Source: Haemophilus sp. CCUG 60358 (lineage in GTDB: Bacteria > Pseudomonadota > Gammaproteobacteria > Enterobacterales > Pasteurellaceae). Taken from it: a stretch of DNA of 64,000 nt. How positions within the stretch are numbered: position 1 is the stretch's first letter; every line of letters begins with the position of its first letter. A program made the position numbers and the translations under genes. Under the pieces are notes generated by a model. The model worked only from the letters and a program-made list of their open reading frames with translations, was not told where the DNA came from and did no database searches. Positions 1 through 9,587 of the stretch are shown here, in pieces. The stretch lies in assembly GCF_001679485.1 (NCBI RefSeq), contig NZ_LZOZ01000018.1, forward strand, positions 1 to 64,000, given 5' to 3'.

Positions 1-327
1 GGCTTCCTCCTGAAGTCTGAGCTTTCTCAACTCCTTTAGGTAAGCGACCTCCGCTTCAAGCTGTAAAATTCTCAGACGTAAGCGGTCTTCTTCTGTTTTA
101 GGTGGAGGAGGCATTCTGGCATATTTAGGTTTCATTGGCGGTCGTCCTGATGGTTTATAAGGAATAAGTCCTTTTATGCCACTTTTTTCAAAGCGTTTCA
201 ACCAGGTTCCAACTAATGTGTCAGAGGGGATATTGTAAAAACGAGCGGCCTCTCTAATGCTCATTTTCCCTTTTAGGATAGGTTGAAGAACCTGTAATTT
301 AAATTCTGTTGTGTAGTGTTTACCCAT
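1..327 (-). CDS. IS3/IS150-type transposase OrfA, partial (N-terminal 109 residues)
   Basis: This is a DNA-binding first frame of an IS3-family transposase. The frame is open from the ATG at 325-327 to the window edge with no stop. It begins MGKHYTTEFKLQVLQPIL and has a helix-turn-helix region at about residues 20-50 (SIREAARFYNIPSDTLVGTW), a basic proline-rich linker at 60-78, and a heptad-like Leu segment (LRILQLEAEVAYLKELRKL) from about 84, typical of the OrfA leucine zipper. In this family OrfA and OrfB join by a -1 frameshift to make the DDE transposase. Whether this copy is intact cannot be judged here. Confidence 0.85.
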   Translation of the reverse strand, partial: MGKHYTTEFKLQVLQPILKGKMSIREAARFYNIPSDTLVGTWLKRFEKSGIKGLIPYKPSGRPPMKPKYARMPPPPKTEEDRLRLRILQLEAEVAYLKELRKLRLQEEA

Positions 328-335
328 AAAAAAAT

Positions 336-380
336 CTGCACCTCAATTGTTGGTTGTTTAGTCCAACTTTTGGGGTGCAG
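336..380. repeat. Imperfect inverted repeat inside the IS end
   Basis: CTGCACCTCAATTGTTGG (336-353) faces the complement of CTGCACCCCAAAAGTTGG (363-380) across a 9-base loop. The outer arm is the IS terminal repeat itself, so the element carries a subterminal copy of its own tip in inverted orientation. A hairpin here would lie in the leader of the transposase mRNA if transcription entered from flanking DNA. Confidence 0.7.
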
Positions 381-420
381 ATCAAATTGAACCGCACTTT
401 TTATTTATCGACTTATTATA

Positions 421-1422
421 TTATTGCGCAAGTAACACACCTAGCGCGGAATAGAGGGATTGAGCGGCTTCATTTGGTAATGCCTTGCCATCTTCATCAG
501 TGATCACGACCGCACTTTGTTTACCTACTGCGGAGATTTGCATTTGGTAAACACCTTTTTCTAGATTAGGCGGATTCAGACCTAAACGTAGCCACTCTTG
601 TTTATCCAATGGTTTATATTTTAACTCGCGATAACCACGTCCAGCAGATTCCGATGTGGCTTTAAAGCCTAATTTCGGTAAAACCGAACCTAAACGTTGC
701 CATGCTTGACCAAAACTTGAATCCATACCTAATGCCATTCTACCGTTCGTATCAGTAATTAAACCTGATTGGAAAGGTCCTGCCGAGGCATTATTTAAAT
801 CTTGTTGTTGCTTGTTATAAGCGTTAGTAAGCGCAGCAACAAAACGATTTAAACGATCTGATGCATAACGCTGTTTATCTGCTTGATTTGGTGTGTAAAT
901 CACACCATCACGACGCATTTGTTCGACAGAAACAGCCAACGCACTCGCATCTTGCGCTGTAACTTGTTCAATTTTATAACGGATCTCTGTATTGGCTTTA
1001 TCATCTGCACGATCTGTTGGCGCCCAGTCACTGATTAATTCTGCACCATTTAAAGTCGAATTTGTGCCTTCTTCTTTCAATAAGCGCTCAATTTGTTTGA
1101 GGTTATAAAGTTCTGCTTGTGCATCCGTATAAACAATCAATGCACGTTCGCCATCAAATTGTGTTAAAGAGTTTTTGATAATCGCTAATGGTGTTGAAGG
1201 CGGACGAATATCCACGCGTTCTTTTTTCGCATTAAGCTGAGGAAGTTCATAAGTCGGATCAGCTTGCGGCAATGTTACACCACCACTTGCTAAAGGAGAA
1301 AAGCTCGGTATTTCACGATCAGAATTTTGATAAGTGTCATTAGCCGTCTGCATTTTTTCCACGCTATTTGAACATGCCGATAACAATGTAGCTGCGACTA
1401 AACTCAGTACGATTTTTTTCAT
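421..1422 (-). CDS. bamC: Outer membrane protein assembly factor BamC (lipoprotein)
   Basis: BamC (NlpB) is a lipoprotein subunit of the BAM complex that inserts beta-barrel proteins into the outer membrane. The 333-residue product starts with a lipoprotein signal (MKKIVLSLVAATLLSAC) with lipobox LSAC, giving acylated Cys17. An unstructured stretch follows, as in E. coli BamC where this segment contacts BamD, and then two alpha/beta helix-grip domains. Length is close to the E. coli protein (about 344). It lies 102 bp downstream of dapA on the same strand, the conserved dapA-bamC arrangement. The call rests on the lipobox, length and synteny. Confidence 0.88.
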   Translation of the reverse strand: MKKIVLSLVAATLLSACSNSVEKMQTANDTYQNSDREIPSFSPLASGGVTLPQADPTYELPQLNAKKERVDIRPPSTPLAIIKNSLTQFDGERALIVYTDAQAELYNLKQIERLLKEEGTNSTLNGAELISDWAPTDRADDKANTEIRYKIEQVTAQDASALAVSVEQMRRDGVIYTPNQADKQRYASDRLNRFVAALTNAYNKQQQDLNNASAGPFQSGLITDTNGRMALGMDSSFGQAWQRLGSVLPKLGFKATSESAGRGYRELKYKPLDKQEWLRLGLNPPNLEKGVYQMQISAVGKQSAVVITDEDGKALPNEAAQSLYSALGVLLAQ

Positions 1423-1492
1423 TCCTTAAATCCTTTCAATAAAAAATAATTAGAATAATGACCGCTCTTTGACAAATAAAAGAGCTGAAAGT

Positions 1493-1520
1493 TTAAAGGG
1501 CTGTAAAAACAACCCTTTAA
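1493..1520 (-). terminator. Hairpin between dapA and bamC
   Basis: TTAAAGGG (1493-1500) and CCCTTTAA (1513-1520) form a perfect 8-bp stem with a 12-base loop directly after the dapA stop. There is no strong T-run after it on the minus strand, so it may only reduce read-through into bamC or protect the dapA 3' end. Confidence 0.35.
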
Positions 1521-1524
1521 TTCA

Positions 1525-2421
1525 TTAAATTAATCCTGCAACTTTTAATGCTTCTTCTACTTTGACTTGTGCACTTTCGCTTAACACAGTGAGTGGTAAA
1601 CGTAAGTGTGGAGTCTTAATTAAACCTAAACGATACGCTGCCCATTTGACCGGGATTGGGTTTGATTCAATAAATAAATCTTGGTGTAAACGCATTAAGC
1701 GGGCATTAATTTCTTCCGCTTTTGCGAAATTACTCGCTAAAGCATAACGACACATTGCCGCCATATCTTTTGCTGCAAGGTTATTTGTTACAGAAATAAC
1801 ACCCTCTGCGCCTAATTTCATCGCTTCTAAACCTGTTGCATCATCACCACTTAATATAATGAAATCTTTACCAGCTAATTCTTTAATCGCAGTGATACGA
1901 GTTAAATCGCCTGTTGCCTCTTTAATCCCTACAATATTCTCAATTTGAGACAAGCGTGCTACGGTTTCAGGTTTCATATCACTACCGGTACGACCCGGTA
2001 CGTTATAAAGAAGTTGAGGTAAATCTGTGCATTCTGCAATCGCTTTAAAATGTTGGTACATACCTTCTTGCGTCGGCTTATTGTAATAAGGCACAACAGA
2101 TAAACAACCCGCCACACCACTATCACGCAATAATTTTGTCATCACGATAGCTTCGCTTGTTGCATTTGCACCAGTGCCTGCGATAATTGGGATGCGACCT
2201 TTCGCTAACTCAACTGTCTTTTCTATCACCTTCACATTTTCTTCAATGCTTAATGTCGCAGATTCTCCTGTTGTGCCTACAGATACAATCGAATCAGTAC
2301 CAGCATCAATATGAAATTCAATGAGTTTTTTTAATGTTTCAAAATCAATGTTTCCGTGGTTATCCATCGGAGTTACTAAAGCAACAATACTGCCTGAAAA
2401 TAAAGGGGTTTGCGTAGTCAT
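1525..2421 (-). CDS. dapA: 4-hydroxy-tetrahydrodipicolinate synthase
   Basis: DapA condenses pyruvate with aspartate semialdehyde, the first committed step to diaminopimelate and lysine. The 298-residue TIM-barrel protein has the pyruvate-binding GTTGES motif at 49-54, the catalytic-triad Tyr at 139 in YNVPGRTG, and the Schiff-base Lys at 167 in [10 protein letters not shown]. Length matches the family (292 in E. coli). The neighbour bamC follows on the same strand; bcp is divergent. lysA, the last enzyme of this pathway, is also in the window at 62594. Confidence 0.97.
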   Translation of the reverse strand: MTTQTPLFSGSIVALVTPMDNHGNIDFETLKKLIEFHIDAGTDSIVSVGTTGESATLSIEENVKVIEKTVELAKGRIPIIAGTGANATSEAIVMTKLLRDSGVAGCLSVVPYYNKPTQEGMYQHFKAIAECTDLPQLLYNVPGRTGSDMKPETVARLSQIENIVGIKEATGDLTRITAIKELAGKDFIILSGDDATGLEAMKLGAEGVISVTNNLAAKDMAAMCRYALASNFAKAEEINARLMRLHQDLFIESNPIPVKWAAYRLGLIKTPHLRLPLTVLSESAQVKVEEALKVAGLI

Positions 2422-2536
2422 AAGTTCTCCATTTACATCTATTCTGCATTTAACAATAATATTTGAAAATACTTGGTTATAATCGCTAAAATAGTTTGAA
2501 TTTACAAATCATTTTTCACATTTTTAAGGATTTTTT

Positions 2537-3004
2537 ATGAAAACATTACAAGTGGGTGATTTAGCACCACAATTCACACTTTTAAATCAAGACAATCAAC
2601 CTGTTTCACTCAGCGATTTCAAAGGTAAAAAAGTACTCGTATATTTTTACCCAAAAGCATTAACGCCGGGCTGTACAACTCAAGCCTGTGGTTTGCGTGA
2701 TGCTAAAAGTGAGTTAGAAAAATTAGGTGTAGTTATTTTAGGCATCAGTACAGATGCACCCAAAAAACTCACTCAATTTATAGAGAAAAAAGCACTCAAC
2801 TTCACCTTACTTTCTGATGAAGATCACCAGGTTGCAGAACAATTTGGCGTATGGGGAGAAAAGAAATTCATGGGCCGTGTTTATGATGGTATTCATCGCA
2901 TTACCTTTCTCATTGATGAACAAGGCAAAATTCAGCACGTTTTTGATAAATTCAAAACGAGCGAACATCATCGAGTTGTCTTAGATTACCTACAATCCCT
3001 TTAA
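2537..3004 (+). CDS. bcp: Thioredoxin-dependent thiol peroxidase (Bcp/PrxQ)
   Basis: Bcp reduces hydrogen peroxide and organic hydroperoxides using thioredoxin. The 155-residue protein has the peroxiredoxin signature TPGCTTQACGLRD, with peroxidatic Cys46 and the nearby resolving Cys51 typical of PrxQ-type enzymes. The TTTLLSDEDHQV-like region and a C-terminal GKIQHVF strand fit the thioredoxin fold. The start has a clear AAGGAT ribosome-binding site. It is divergent from dapA and followed by an inverted uptake-signal pair, so it is probably transcribed alone. Confidence 0.95.
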   Translation: MKTLQVGDLAPQFTLLNQDNQPVSLSDFKGKKVLVYFYPKALTPGCTTQACGLRDAKSELEKLGVVILGISTDAPKKLTQFIEKKALNFTLLSDEDHQVAEQFGVWGEKKFMGRVYDGIHRITFLIDEQGKIQHVFDKFKTSEHHRVVLDYLQSL

Positions 3005-3020
3005 AATACCTCTCAACACA

Positions 3021-3054
3021 ACCGCGCTTTCTATGATTTATCTCAAAGTGCGGT
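3021..3054. terminator. Inverted uptake-signal pair after bcp
   Basis: ACCGCGCTT (one mismatch to the core) at 3021-3029 faces AAGTGCGGT at 3046-3054, followed by CAAAAAATT. Inverted uptake-signal pairs often double as intrinsic terminators in Haemophilus. Confidence 0.5.
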
Positions 3055-3120
3055 CAAAAAATTGTTCATTTCTCTAATTTATATTTACGCTCTATTTTCC
3101 ATTTGATAGAATTTGCAATC

Positions 3121-3143
3121 TAATTGAAATTCATTCTCAATTA
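3121..3143. promoter_or_regulatory. Candidate Fur box ahead of exbB
   Basis: The sequence TAATTGA-N9-TCAATTA is a perfect 7-bp dyad that encloses GAATGAATTT on the minus strand, close to the Fur pattern of repeated NATNAT units. It lies 36 bp before the exbB ATG and follows an AT-rich stretch suitable for a promoter. Iron repression of exbBD-tonB by Fur is well established in gamma-proteobacteria; binding here is inferred. Confidence 0.5.
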
Positions 3144-3179
3144 ATTTTACATTTTTATTACACATACAAGGACAATCAA

Positions 3180-3632
3180 ATGCTACAACTTTTCGAGTTT
3201 TTACAACAATACAGTGATTACGTGATTATCGGGCTTCTACTTCTTATGAGTGTGATCATGCTCGCAGCCGTGATTGAACGTTTTCTCTTTTTAAAGCATG
3301 TGAATGTAGCAAAATATTCCAATATTCACGCACTTGAAATTGATTTAAATCGCAATATGACCGTGATATCCACTGTCGGTGCTAACGCACCTTATGTTGG
3401 TCTATTAGGTACGGTAATTGGAATTTTATTAACTTTCTTCCAAATTGGTCATGGTGATGGCGAAGTTGATGCTGGCGCCATTATGATGCATCTTTCCCTT
3501 GCATTAAAAGCAACCGCACTAGGTATTTTAGTTGCCATTCCTTCTATGATGTTCTATAACGGTTTAGGTCGTAAAGTGGAAGTTAACCGATTGAAATGGA
3601 AAGTATTAAACACTCAAAAAGATAAGGAATAA
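3180..3632 (+). CDS. exbB: TonB-system biopolymer transport protein ExbB
   Basis: ExbB forms the pentameric inner-membrane channel that, with ExbD, couples proton flow to TonB for energised uptake of iron, haem and siderophores across the outer membrane. The 150-residue protein has one N-terminal membrane helix (about 14-34), a cytoplasmic segment, and two more helices (about 65-90 and 103-125) with the [10 protein letters not shown] motif of the MotA/TolQ/ExbB superfamily. The short form is usual for Pasteurellaceae. It is the first gene of exbB-exbD-tonB, behind a Fur-like site. Confidence 0.95.
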   Translation: MLQLFEFLQQYSDYVIIGLLLLMSVIMLAAVIERFLFLKHVNVAKYSNIHALEIDLNRNMTVISTVGANAPYVGLLGTVIGILLTFFQIGHGDGEVDAGAIMMHLSLALKATALGILVAIPSMMFYNGLGRKVEVNRLKWKVLNTQKDKE

Positions 3633-3634
3633 TC

Positions 3635-4111
3635 GTGAAAAAATTTGATGAAATCAACATTATTCCTTTCATCGACATTATGTTGGTGTTATTAGCGATA
3701 GTGTTGGTCACTGCATCCTTTATTTCTCAAGGGAAAATTAAGGTGAATGTTCCCAAAGCGAGTTCAACGGTCGCATTCAAATCAGATGAATTAACAAAAT
3801 TATTAACAGTTACGGCTGACAAGCAACTTTATTTTAATGATAAGCCCATTTCACAAGAAGCGCTTGAAAAAGAAATTATGGGTTGGAATAAATACCAAAA
3901 AGTAACGTTAAAAATTGATGCTGACGCCTCTTTCCAAGATTTCGTGACCATTACCGATATGTTATCGAAAAATGAAATCAAAAATGTCGTCATTGTTTCC
4001 ATGAAAGATAAAGGCGCCCCAAGCAAAACGACTCAAGGAAATGAATCAAAAAATACGCCTGAAGTGGGTGGAGTTGCAAGCGGAGGCGTTGGAGTAGGAC
4101 GTAGTCAATGA
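3635..4111 (+). CDS. exbD: TonB-system biopolymer transport protein ExbD
   Basis: ExbD is the proton-sensing partner of ExbB. The start is GTG at 3635, two bases after the exbB stop and preceded by AAGGAAT. The N-terminal segment [16 protein letters not shown] contains the single membrane helix and the essential membrane Asp (Asp14, equivalent to E. coli Asp25). The periplasmic domain follows. The 158-residue protein ends in a Gly/Ser/Val-rich tail ([14 protein letters not shown]) that looks like an extension beyond the usual fold. The stop overlaps the tonB start as ATGA. Confidence 0.95.
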   Translation: MKKFDEINIIPFIDIMLVLLAIVLVTASFISQGKIKVNVPKASSTVAFKSDELTKLLTVTADKQLYFNDKPISQEALEKEIMGWNKYQKVTLKIDADASFQDFVTITDMLSKNEIKNVVIVSMKDKGAPSKTTQGNESKNTPEVGGVASGGVGVGRSQ

Positions 4112-4902
4112 ACAGCCAACAAACCAAACGATCATTATTAGGTTTGCTTATTTCTTTATTGGTTCATGGTAGCATCCTTGGAGCGTTATTTTGGAACTGG
4201 CATACGCCACATGAAGCGGCGAGTAATGCTCCAGGTGAAATATCCACGACGATTTCAATGGAAATGATTCAAGGGATGAGAGTGGAAGAACCCGCTCCTG
4301 AGCCGGAACCTGAATCTCAACAGGCAGAGCCAGAACCTGAAAAACAGGAAGTCGTCTCGGATCCAACAAAGAAACCAGAACCTGAGAAGAAAAAAGAACC
4401 TGAGAAAAAGCCAGAAAAACCAATAGAAAAACCGAAACCGAAAGAGAAGCCAAAGGAAAAACCTAAAAATGAGGTAAAAGCAGAGAAAGCGGTAGAAATA
4501 CCGAAGAGCCTACCGATTGGCGATAAGAATATAAATTCAACGGCTACGGCAAATTCTAAAGCAACGACCACAGGTCAACCTGGTACAAATGGCGTTCAAG
4601 GTGGCTCAGGTACCAATACGGATGAGCTAAATGCTTATCGTGCAGCTATTCGACGTGAAATTGAACGACACAAGCGCTACCCTGCTCGAGCGAAGATGAT
4701 GCGTAAACAAGGTGTTGTGAGCGTGAGTTTTAGTGTGGGTGCAGATGGCTCCTTATCAGGAGAACGTGTCACAAACTCCTCTGGTGATGAAAGCTTAGAC
4801 AACGCAGCACTTGAAGCTGTGAGAAGTGCAAGACCTGTTGGTCCAAAACCAGCTGGATTTGCTTCTTCAGTAAGCGTACCAATTAGTTTCACCATTCAAT
4901 AA
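4108..4902 (+). CDS. tonB: Energy transducer TonB
   Basis: TonB spans the periplasm and delivers energy to TonB-dependent outer-membrane receptors. The 264-residue protein has an N-terminal membrane anchor (about 10-30) with the Ser16/His20 pair at the same positions as in E. coli TonB, which contacts ExbB/ExbD. A Pro-Glu then Pro-Lys repeat region follows (about 61-122), then the C-terminal domain that binds receptor TonB boxes, with the conserved Tyr-Pro at 191-192. It overlaps exbD by four bases and ends at a strong bidirectional terminator. The receptors it serves are not in this window. Confidence 0.96.
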   Translation: MNSQQTKRSLLGLLISLLVHGSILGALFWNWHTPHEAASNAPGEISTTISMEMIQGMRVEEPAPEPEPESQQAEPEPEKQEVVSDPTKKPEPEKKKEPEKKPEKPIEKPKPKEKPKEKPKNEVKAEKAVEIPKSLPIGDKNINSTATANSKATTTGQPGTNGVQGGSGTNTDELNAYRAAIRREIERHKRYPARAKMMRKQGVVSVSFSVGADGSLSGERVTNSSGDESLDNAALEAVRSARPVGPKPAGFASSVSVPISFTIQ

Positions 4903-4906
4903 ATAA

Positions 4907-4931
4907 AAAGGCGAACATAATGTTCGCCTTT
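4907..4931. terminator. Bidirectional terminator between tonB and fis
   Basis: A perfect 11-bp stem AAAGGCGAACA / TGTTCGCCTTT with a 3-base loop, flanked by A-rich and T-rich runs, separates the convergent tonB and fis genes. Confidence 0.9.
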
Positions 4932-4948
4932 CTTTTTGCTAATTTTAA

Positions 4949-5248
4949 TTAGCCCATACCGTATTTTTTCAATTTCTTACGCAATGTACCACGGTTAATG
5001 CCTAGCATATTCGCTGCGCGGGTTTGGTTACCGCGGGTGTATTGCATAATCATATCTAACATCGGGTGTTCAACTTCCGCTAATACTAATTCGTAAAGAT
5101 CATTCACATCTTGACCATCTAATTGTGATAAGTAATTGCGTAAAGCTTGTTTTACAGAATCACGTAATGGTTTGTTTGTTACTTGTGATTGAGAGTTTAA
5201 AACTGAAACGGTTAACGCTTCAGACGGACTACGTTGTTGTTCTAACAT
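4949..5248 (-). CDS. fis: DNA-binding protein Fis
   Basis: Fis is a nucleoid protein that bends DNA and activates rRNA and other growth-phase promoters. The 99-residue product matches the 98-residue E. coli protein, with a C-terminal helix-turn-helix at about 74-95 ([23 protein letters not shown]) that is nearly invariant in the family. It is the second gene of dusB-fis, overlapping the dusB end by seven bases, the same arrangement as in E. coli, where the operon is strongly growth-regulated. Confidence 0.97.
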   Translation of the reverse strand: MLEQQRSPSEALTVSVLNSQSQVTNKPLRDSVKQALRNYLSQLDGQDVNDLYELVLAEVEHPMLDMIMQYTRGNQTRAANMLGINRGTLRKKLKKYGMG

Positions 5249-6222
5249 TTTTCTTTATCCAAAATTGAATTTAAAAAATCTTCCAGCACAATTAACTGCT
5301 CTTTCGGTTCATTAATTGCGTTAAAAGTCTGTCTAAAAACGGAATCGGGTTGAATTCCCTGTAAATACCAAGCTACGTGCTTACGGGCTATTCGATAGCC
5401 TTTTTGCTCACCATAGAACTGATGAAGTTCCTGAATATGACGCAAAATATGACCGCACTTTTCACGCAAACTTGGAGTTTGAATTATCGAATCATGTTCC
5501 ACTAAGGCCTCGACGGCTTGAAAAAGCCATGGGTTGCCTAGTGTGGCACGACCGATCATTATTGCATCGGCACCTGTGTACTCAAGTACCTTTTTCGCTT
5601 TCGAGGCAGAATCAATATCACCATTCGCAATGACTGGAATTGAAATTGATTGTTTGACTGCTCGAATATTGTCGTATTCCGCTTCCCCTTCAAATAAGCA
5701 TTCTTTCGTCCGCCCATGAATGGTTAAAGCTTGAATACCAGATTGTTCTGCAATTTTGCCGATTTGCACACAGTTTCGGTTTGCCTTATCCCAACCTGTG
5801 CGAATTTTTAACGTCACAGGTACATCAACGGCATTCACGACTTCTTTTAAAATTTTCTCCACTAAATCGGGAAATTGAAGCAATGCAGAGCCCGCTAGCT
5901 TTCGATTTACTTTCTTTGCGGGACAGCCCATATTGATGTCGATAATTTCAGCGCCATAGGCTACATTAATTGCTGCAGCTTGGGCCATTTCTAAAGGATC
6001 AGAACCTGCGATTTGCACCGCATTTAATCCTAGCTCTTCACTATGTGCTAAACGAAGTTTCGATTTCTCTGTATGCCAAACTTGAGGATTGGTGGACATC
6101 ATCTCTGAAAACGTTAATCCCGCACCGTAATAGGCACATAAACGTCGAAAAGGTTGATCCGTGATACCTGCCATGGGTGCCAATAAAATACGATTTTTTA
6201 ATTCATAAGAACCAATTCGCAT
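5242..6222 (-). CDS. dusB: tRNA-dihydrouridine synthase B
   Basis: DusB is an FMN enzyme that reduces uridine to dihydrouridine in the tRNA D-loop. The 326-residue protein begins with the flavin barrel motif [15 protein letters not shown], has the catalytic cysteine at residue 100 in [12 protein letters not shown], and the [16 protein letters not shown] phosphate-binding loop near 220-235. It precedes and overlaps fis. A 148-bp gap separates it from prmA upstream and probably holds the dusB-fis promoter. Confidence 0.95.
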   Translation of the reverse strand: MRIGSYELKNRILLAPMAGITDQPFRRLCAYYGAGLTFSEMMSTNPQVWHTEKSKLRLAHSEELGLNAVQIAGSDPLEMAQAAAINVAYGAEIIDINMGCPAKKVNRKLAGSALLQFPDLVEKILKEVVNAVDVPVTLKIRTGWDKANRNCVQIGKIAEQSGIQALTIHGRTKECLFEGEAEYDNIRAVKQSISIPVIANGDIDSASKAKKVLEYTGADAIMIGRATLGNPWLFQAVEALVEHDSIIQTPSLREKCGHILRHIQELHQFYGEQKGYRIARKHVAWYLQGIQPDSVFRQTFNAINEPKEQLIVLEDFLNSILDKEKC

Positions 6223-6370
6223 TTTATGTTATCCCCAATTACAAGTCCTAATCTCTAGCAAGTCAGGCAACTGCAGTCACCGACAAGGGGTGCTATATTA
6301 CGCATTTTTCGTTTTTTTGCAAAGGGAAATTTGTTCAAAAAATGCACTTTTTTTAATTGACAAAAAGAAA

Positions 6371-7258
6371 TTAAGCCAATTTTAATTTACCTGTAATACG
6401 GCACCATTCCTCTTTCACCGCCATAGGATCTAAATCAAAGGATTGTGTATAAGCATCACATACCGATTCTGCTTGAGTTTCTAAAATACCCGATAATCCA
6501 AGATCACCGCTCTCTTTCACTAGTTGAGAAATAATCGGATAAAGTTCTTTCAATGGCCCCGCAAGAATATTCGCCACAACGACATCCGCTTTTAAATCTG
6601 CAGGTTTATCATCGGATAAGAAAAGTTGAAGACGATCCGCCACCCCATTTTGTTCTGCATTATTTCGACTGGCGAGAATTGCTTGTGGATCGATATCAAT
6701 ACCGATTGCATTTTTAGCCCCTAATTTAAGAGCAGCAATGGCAAGAATTCCAGAGCCACAGCCAAAATCGATCACTGTTTTGCCTGTTAAATCTAAACCA
6801 TCTAACCACTCTAAACAAAGTGCAGTTGTTGGGTGTGTACCTGTCCCAAAAGCTAAACCAGGATCAAGCATCACATTAACCGCATTTTGATCCGGCACTT
6901 CACGCCAGCTTGGGCAAATCCATAAACGTTGACCAAATTGCATTGGGTGGAAGTTATCCATCCATTCACGTTCCCAATCTTTATCCTCAATTTGCTCAAT
7001 TTTGTAAGCGGTGTTTTCATCTAAATGATGTGCTTGTTTAAGCAAGCTCACAATTTCATTCATATCGGTTTCTGCATCAAACAATGCAATCACATCCGTA
7101 TTTCCCCACAAACGTGTTTCGCCTGGAAGTGGTTCAAAAATCGGTGTATCTTGGCTATCCATAAATGTGACCGAAACTGAGCCGATTTCTTCTAAAAAAT
7201 CGCTAATTTTCTCAGCTTTTTCATTTGTACTATTTAAGCGAATTTGAATCCACGCCAT
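6371..7258 (-). CDS. prmA: Ribosomal protein L11 methyltransferase
   Basis: PrmA trimethylates lysines and the N-terminus of ribosomal protein L11. The 295-residue protein has the N-terminal substrate-recognition domain (about 1-95), the linker motif [15 protein letters not shown] at 131-145, and the S-adenosylmethionine loop VIDFGCGSG at 162-170. Length equals the family norm (293 in E. coli). It lies 12 bp downstream of the EamA-family gene on the same strand and is probably cotranscribed with the panF group. Confidence 0.96.
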   Translation of the reverse strand: MAWIQIRLNSTNEKAEKISDFLEEIGSVSVTFMDSQDTPIFEPLPGETRLWGNTDVIALFDAETDMNEIVSLLKQAHHLDENTAYKIEQIEDKDWEREWMDNFHPMQFGQRLWICPSWREVPDQNAVNVMLDPGLAFGTGTHPTTALCLEWLDGLDLTGKTVIDFGCGSGILAIAALKLGAKNAIGIDIDPQAILASRNNAEQNGVADRLQLFLSDDKPADLKADVVVANILAGPLKELYPIISQLVKESGDLGLSGILETQAESVCDAYTQSFDLDPMAVKEEWCRITGKLKLA

Positions 7259-7270
7259 CTTCTTTTCCTT

Positions 7271-8146
7271 TTAATTAATTTCTTTATGTAACCATCTGGG
7301 TAATAAACTTACGCCTAGGGCTGAAACCACAATAATGATAATCCCAAGCGCTGAAACAAGTGAAACCTCTTCGTTGAGTAATAATACTGCCAAAAAGACA
7401 CCAAAAATCGGCTCAAGTGCGGTCAAAATTCCCGAGATTTTTGCATCCACCGAATTTAAGCCTTTATTCCACAACCAAAAGGCAAACCAACTACATACTA
7501 CACCGAGATAAATCAAACCGAAGAAACCAAGCCAGTTAAAATGGATATCCCAGTTTTCCGTCAGCAATAAAGTAAATGGCAGCATGGTGATGCTTGCTAA
7601 CACAATCGAAATGGATGTATAGGCTTGTGCTGAAACCGTTGCCACCACTTTTTTCGTCCAACGCAAGCAACAAGCAAACACAATACTTGCCGCCACTACT
7701 AAGGAGCAACCCAATAAGCTAATTTCACTTGCGCCTTCATTGCCCTGCCCGCCTAGAATTAAAATGGCCACGCCTAAAAAGGCAAAAGCCCCACACAACC
7801 AATGATACCATTTCGCACGATCTTGAAAGAAAAAATGCCCAATGAAAATCACACATAATGGTTCTAATCCAATCATGGTCGTTGCACTCGCCGCGCTTGT
7901 ATATTTTAAACCAATGAATCCCAGCAAAAAGGTCGCGGTATAATTGAAAAAACCTAGCCACCAAAGCTGTTTTCGCATCGGTTTAGACACGCCTTTCCAA
8001 CGACGAAAAAAGAGTGGCATCACAATAATCGCCGCCATTAATAAACGGGCTTGGATCATCAAAATGGTGTCCATCATTGTAAAGGTGTATTTAGCGGCAA
8101 CAAAGGAACTACTCCAAATAAACAATGCTAGGATCTGGTAAATCAT
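7271..8146 (-). CDS. EamA-family (DMT) inner-membrane transporter
   Basis: This 291-residue hydrophobic protein has about ten membrane helices in two EamA repeats, the fold of drug/metabolite exporters. Motifs include GLEPLCVIFIGHFFF in the first repeat and TALEPIFGVFLAVLLLNE in the second, both typical of the family. The ATG at 8146 was chosen because the longer frame (to 8206) would run through a non-coding uptake signal at 8148-8156 and overlap the end of panF. Substrate is unknown; some relatives export amino acids or purines. Confidence 0.85.
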   Translation of the reverse strand: MIYQILALFIWSSSFVAAKYTFTMMDTILMIQARLLMAAIIVMPLFFRRWKGVSKPMRKQLWWLGFFNYTATFLLGFIGLKYTSAASATTMIGLEPLCVIFIGHFFFQDRAKWYHWLCGAFAFLGVAILILGGQGNEGASEISLLGCSLVVAASIVFACCLRWTKKVVATVSAQAYTSISIVLASITMLPFTLLLTENWDIHFNWLGFFGLIYLGVVCSWFAFWLWNKGLNSVDAKISGILTALEPIFGVFLAVLLLNEEVSLVSALGIIIIVVSALGVSLLPRWLHKEIN

Positions 8147-8165
8147 AAAGTGCGGTCCATTTTTA

Positions 8166-9587
8166 CTATTTTTTTGTGCCGAATTGGTTACCCAAGATGA
8201 AAGCAATCAAGCCAAATACAAGTGCAGGTACAATGGCATTAAAACCAAATAGTTTGATACCAAATTGAGTCAGTAGCACATAACTACTTAATCCCACCAC
8301 CATTGAGCTTATTGCACCTGCTGCATTTGCTTTATCCCAATAAATGCCTAATACAATCACCCAAAGGAATGCTGCTTCTAATCCACCGAAAGCAAATAGA
8401 TTCAACCAAATAATCATATCAGGTGGATTCAGTGCGGCAAGAATTAACAACGCCGATAAAATTAGTGTAATGACTGATGAAATACGGCTAATTCGTTTTT
8501 CATTCTTCGCGGCTTCAGGTTTGCTTGCAAGATATAAGTCTTTCACAAAAATTGAGGATGATTGAATGAGCTGCGCATCAACTGTGGACATAATTGCTGA
8601 CATCGGTGCTGCTAAGAAAATCCCTGCAACAATAGGTGGGAGCACTTCCAACATTAAGGTTGGAATGACTTTATCTGACACCGTTAAATCTGGCACAACG
8701 GCACGCCCTAAAGCCCCCGCCAAATGCATCCCTAACATAATAACTGAAAGGACAATCGTACCAATGAGCATGCCTCGATGTAAGGCTTTACTATCTTTGA
8801 AAGCCATGCAACGCACGGCTGTATGTGGTAAACCTACCACACCGAAACAGACTAAGATCCAAAATGATGCCATAAATTGAAAATCAAGCATCTCATTTGG
8901 GCCGTAAGGGCTTACTAAGCTCGGATCAATTTCAGTTAATTTATTGACCGCACTTTCCACGCCACCGAGATGGTAAATCACGCCCACTAATAGTACGATT
9001 GTGCCAAAAATCATTACGGTACCTTGAATCGTATCAGTTAATACGACGGCTCGGAAACCACCAATAAACGTATAAATGCCAACCGTTAAGGCAAAAATAA
9101 GTAAGGCGTGAGTATAAGGAATCCCTATCGTAGTTTCGAGCAATCTTGCGCCACCAATAAATTGCACAACCATAGCGGCAAAGAAGGCAAGCAACAATGC
9201 TAGACTGGAAATCCAAACGAGATATTTATTTTTATAACGATAGAGAAATAAATCATTGATAGTAAGCGCATTGGTCTCACGAGAAAGTAATGCAAACTTT
9301 TTGCCCAATGCACCTAAGGCTAGCCAAACAGCCGGCACTTGGATCATGGCGAGTAATACCCAGCCTAGCCCATATTTATAAGCTGCCCCTGGTCCACCAA
9401 CAAAAGAACTGGCGCTTGCATAAGTGGAAGCCGTTGTCATCGCAAGGACAAAGCCCGTCATGGAGCGATTTCCTACATAATATTCCGTAAGGAAATCACC
9501 TTTACTGCGTTTTACATAAGCAAATAATGCCGCGCCAAAGATGAAGACTAAATAGATAGCTAATGGGAGAATAATACCTAAATTCAT
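8166..9587 (-). CDS. panF: Sodium/pantothenate symporter
   Basis: PanF imports pantothenate, the coenzyme A precursor, with sodium. The 473-residue protein is a sodium:solute symporter with about 13 membrane helices. It carries the family features YYVGNRSMTGFVLAMT near residue 36 and GFRAVVLTDTIQGTVM near 180. The start codon overlaps the stop of the upstream DUF997 gene (TAATG), the same yhdT-panF pair as in enteric bacteria, where prmA also follows. The pantothenate assignment rests mainly on that context. Confidence 0.92.
   Translation of the reverse strand: MNLGIILPLAIYLVFIFGAALFAYVKRSKGDFLTEYYVGNRSMTGFVLAMTTASTYASASSFVGGPGAAYKYGLGWVLLAMIQVPAVWLALGALGKKFALLSRETNALTINDLFLYRYKNKYLVWISSLALLLAFFAAMVVQFIGGARLLETTIGIPYTHALLIFALTVGIYTFIGGFRAVVLTDTIQGTVMIFGTIVLLVGVIYHLGGVESAVNKLTEIDPSLVSPYGPNEMLDFQFMASFWILVCFGVVGLPHTAVRCMAFKDSKALHRGMLIGTIVLSVIMLGMHLAGALGRAVVPDLTVSDKVIPTLMLEVLPPIVAGIFLAAPMSAIMSTVDAQLIQSSSIFVKDLYLASKPEAAKNEKRISRISSVITLILSALLILAALNPPDMIIWLNLFAFGGLEAAFLWVIVLGIYWDKANAAGAISSMVVGLSSYVLLTQFGIKLFGFNAIVPALVFGLIAFILGNQFGTKK

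Larger units (their letters stand above)
1..384 (-). mobile_element. IS150-type (IS3 family) insertion sequence, one end only
   Basis: One terminus and the start of the first transposase frame are present; the rest lies outside the window. Read on the minus strand the tip is TGATCTGCACCCC followed by AAAAGTTGGAC, which resembles the IS150 tip TGTACTGCACCC. That places the outer end near 384. A partner-like copy of the tip (CTGCACCTCAATTGTTGG) starts at 336, so 336-380 can fold into an imperfect 18-bp hairpin just ahead of the transposase start. The element lies 36 bp beyond the stop codon of bamC and does not disrupt it. The far end, the target duplication and orfB cannot be seen. Confidence 0.85.

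Noticed and set aside
4148..4571. Minus-strand open frames over tonB coding for Phe/Ser/Gly- or Leu/Val-rich products
   Set aside because: They arise from the Pro-Glu and Pro-Lys codon repeats of TonB read in reverse; no ribosome-binding site or family resemblance.
5219..5231. A second CCGTCTGAA-like match (Neisseria-type uptake sequence) in the fis coding region
   Set aside because: It is a single copy inside a conserved coding sequence with no inverted partner, so probably chance. It also warns against over-reading the hairpin at 39740.
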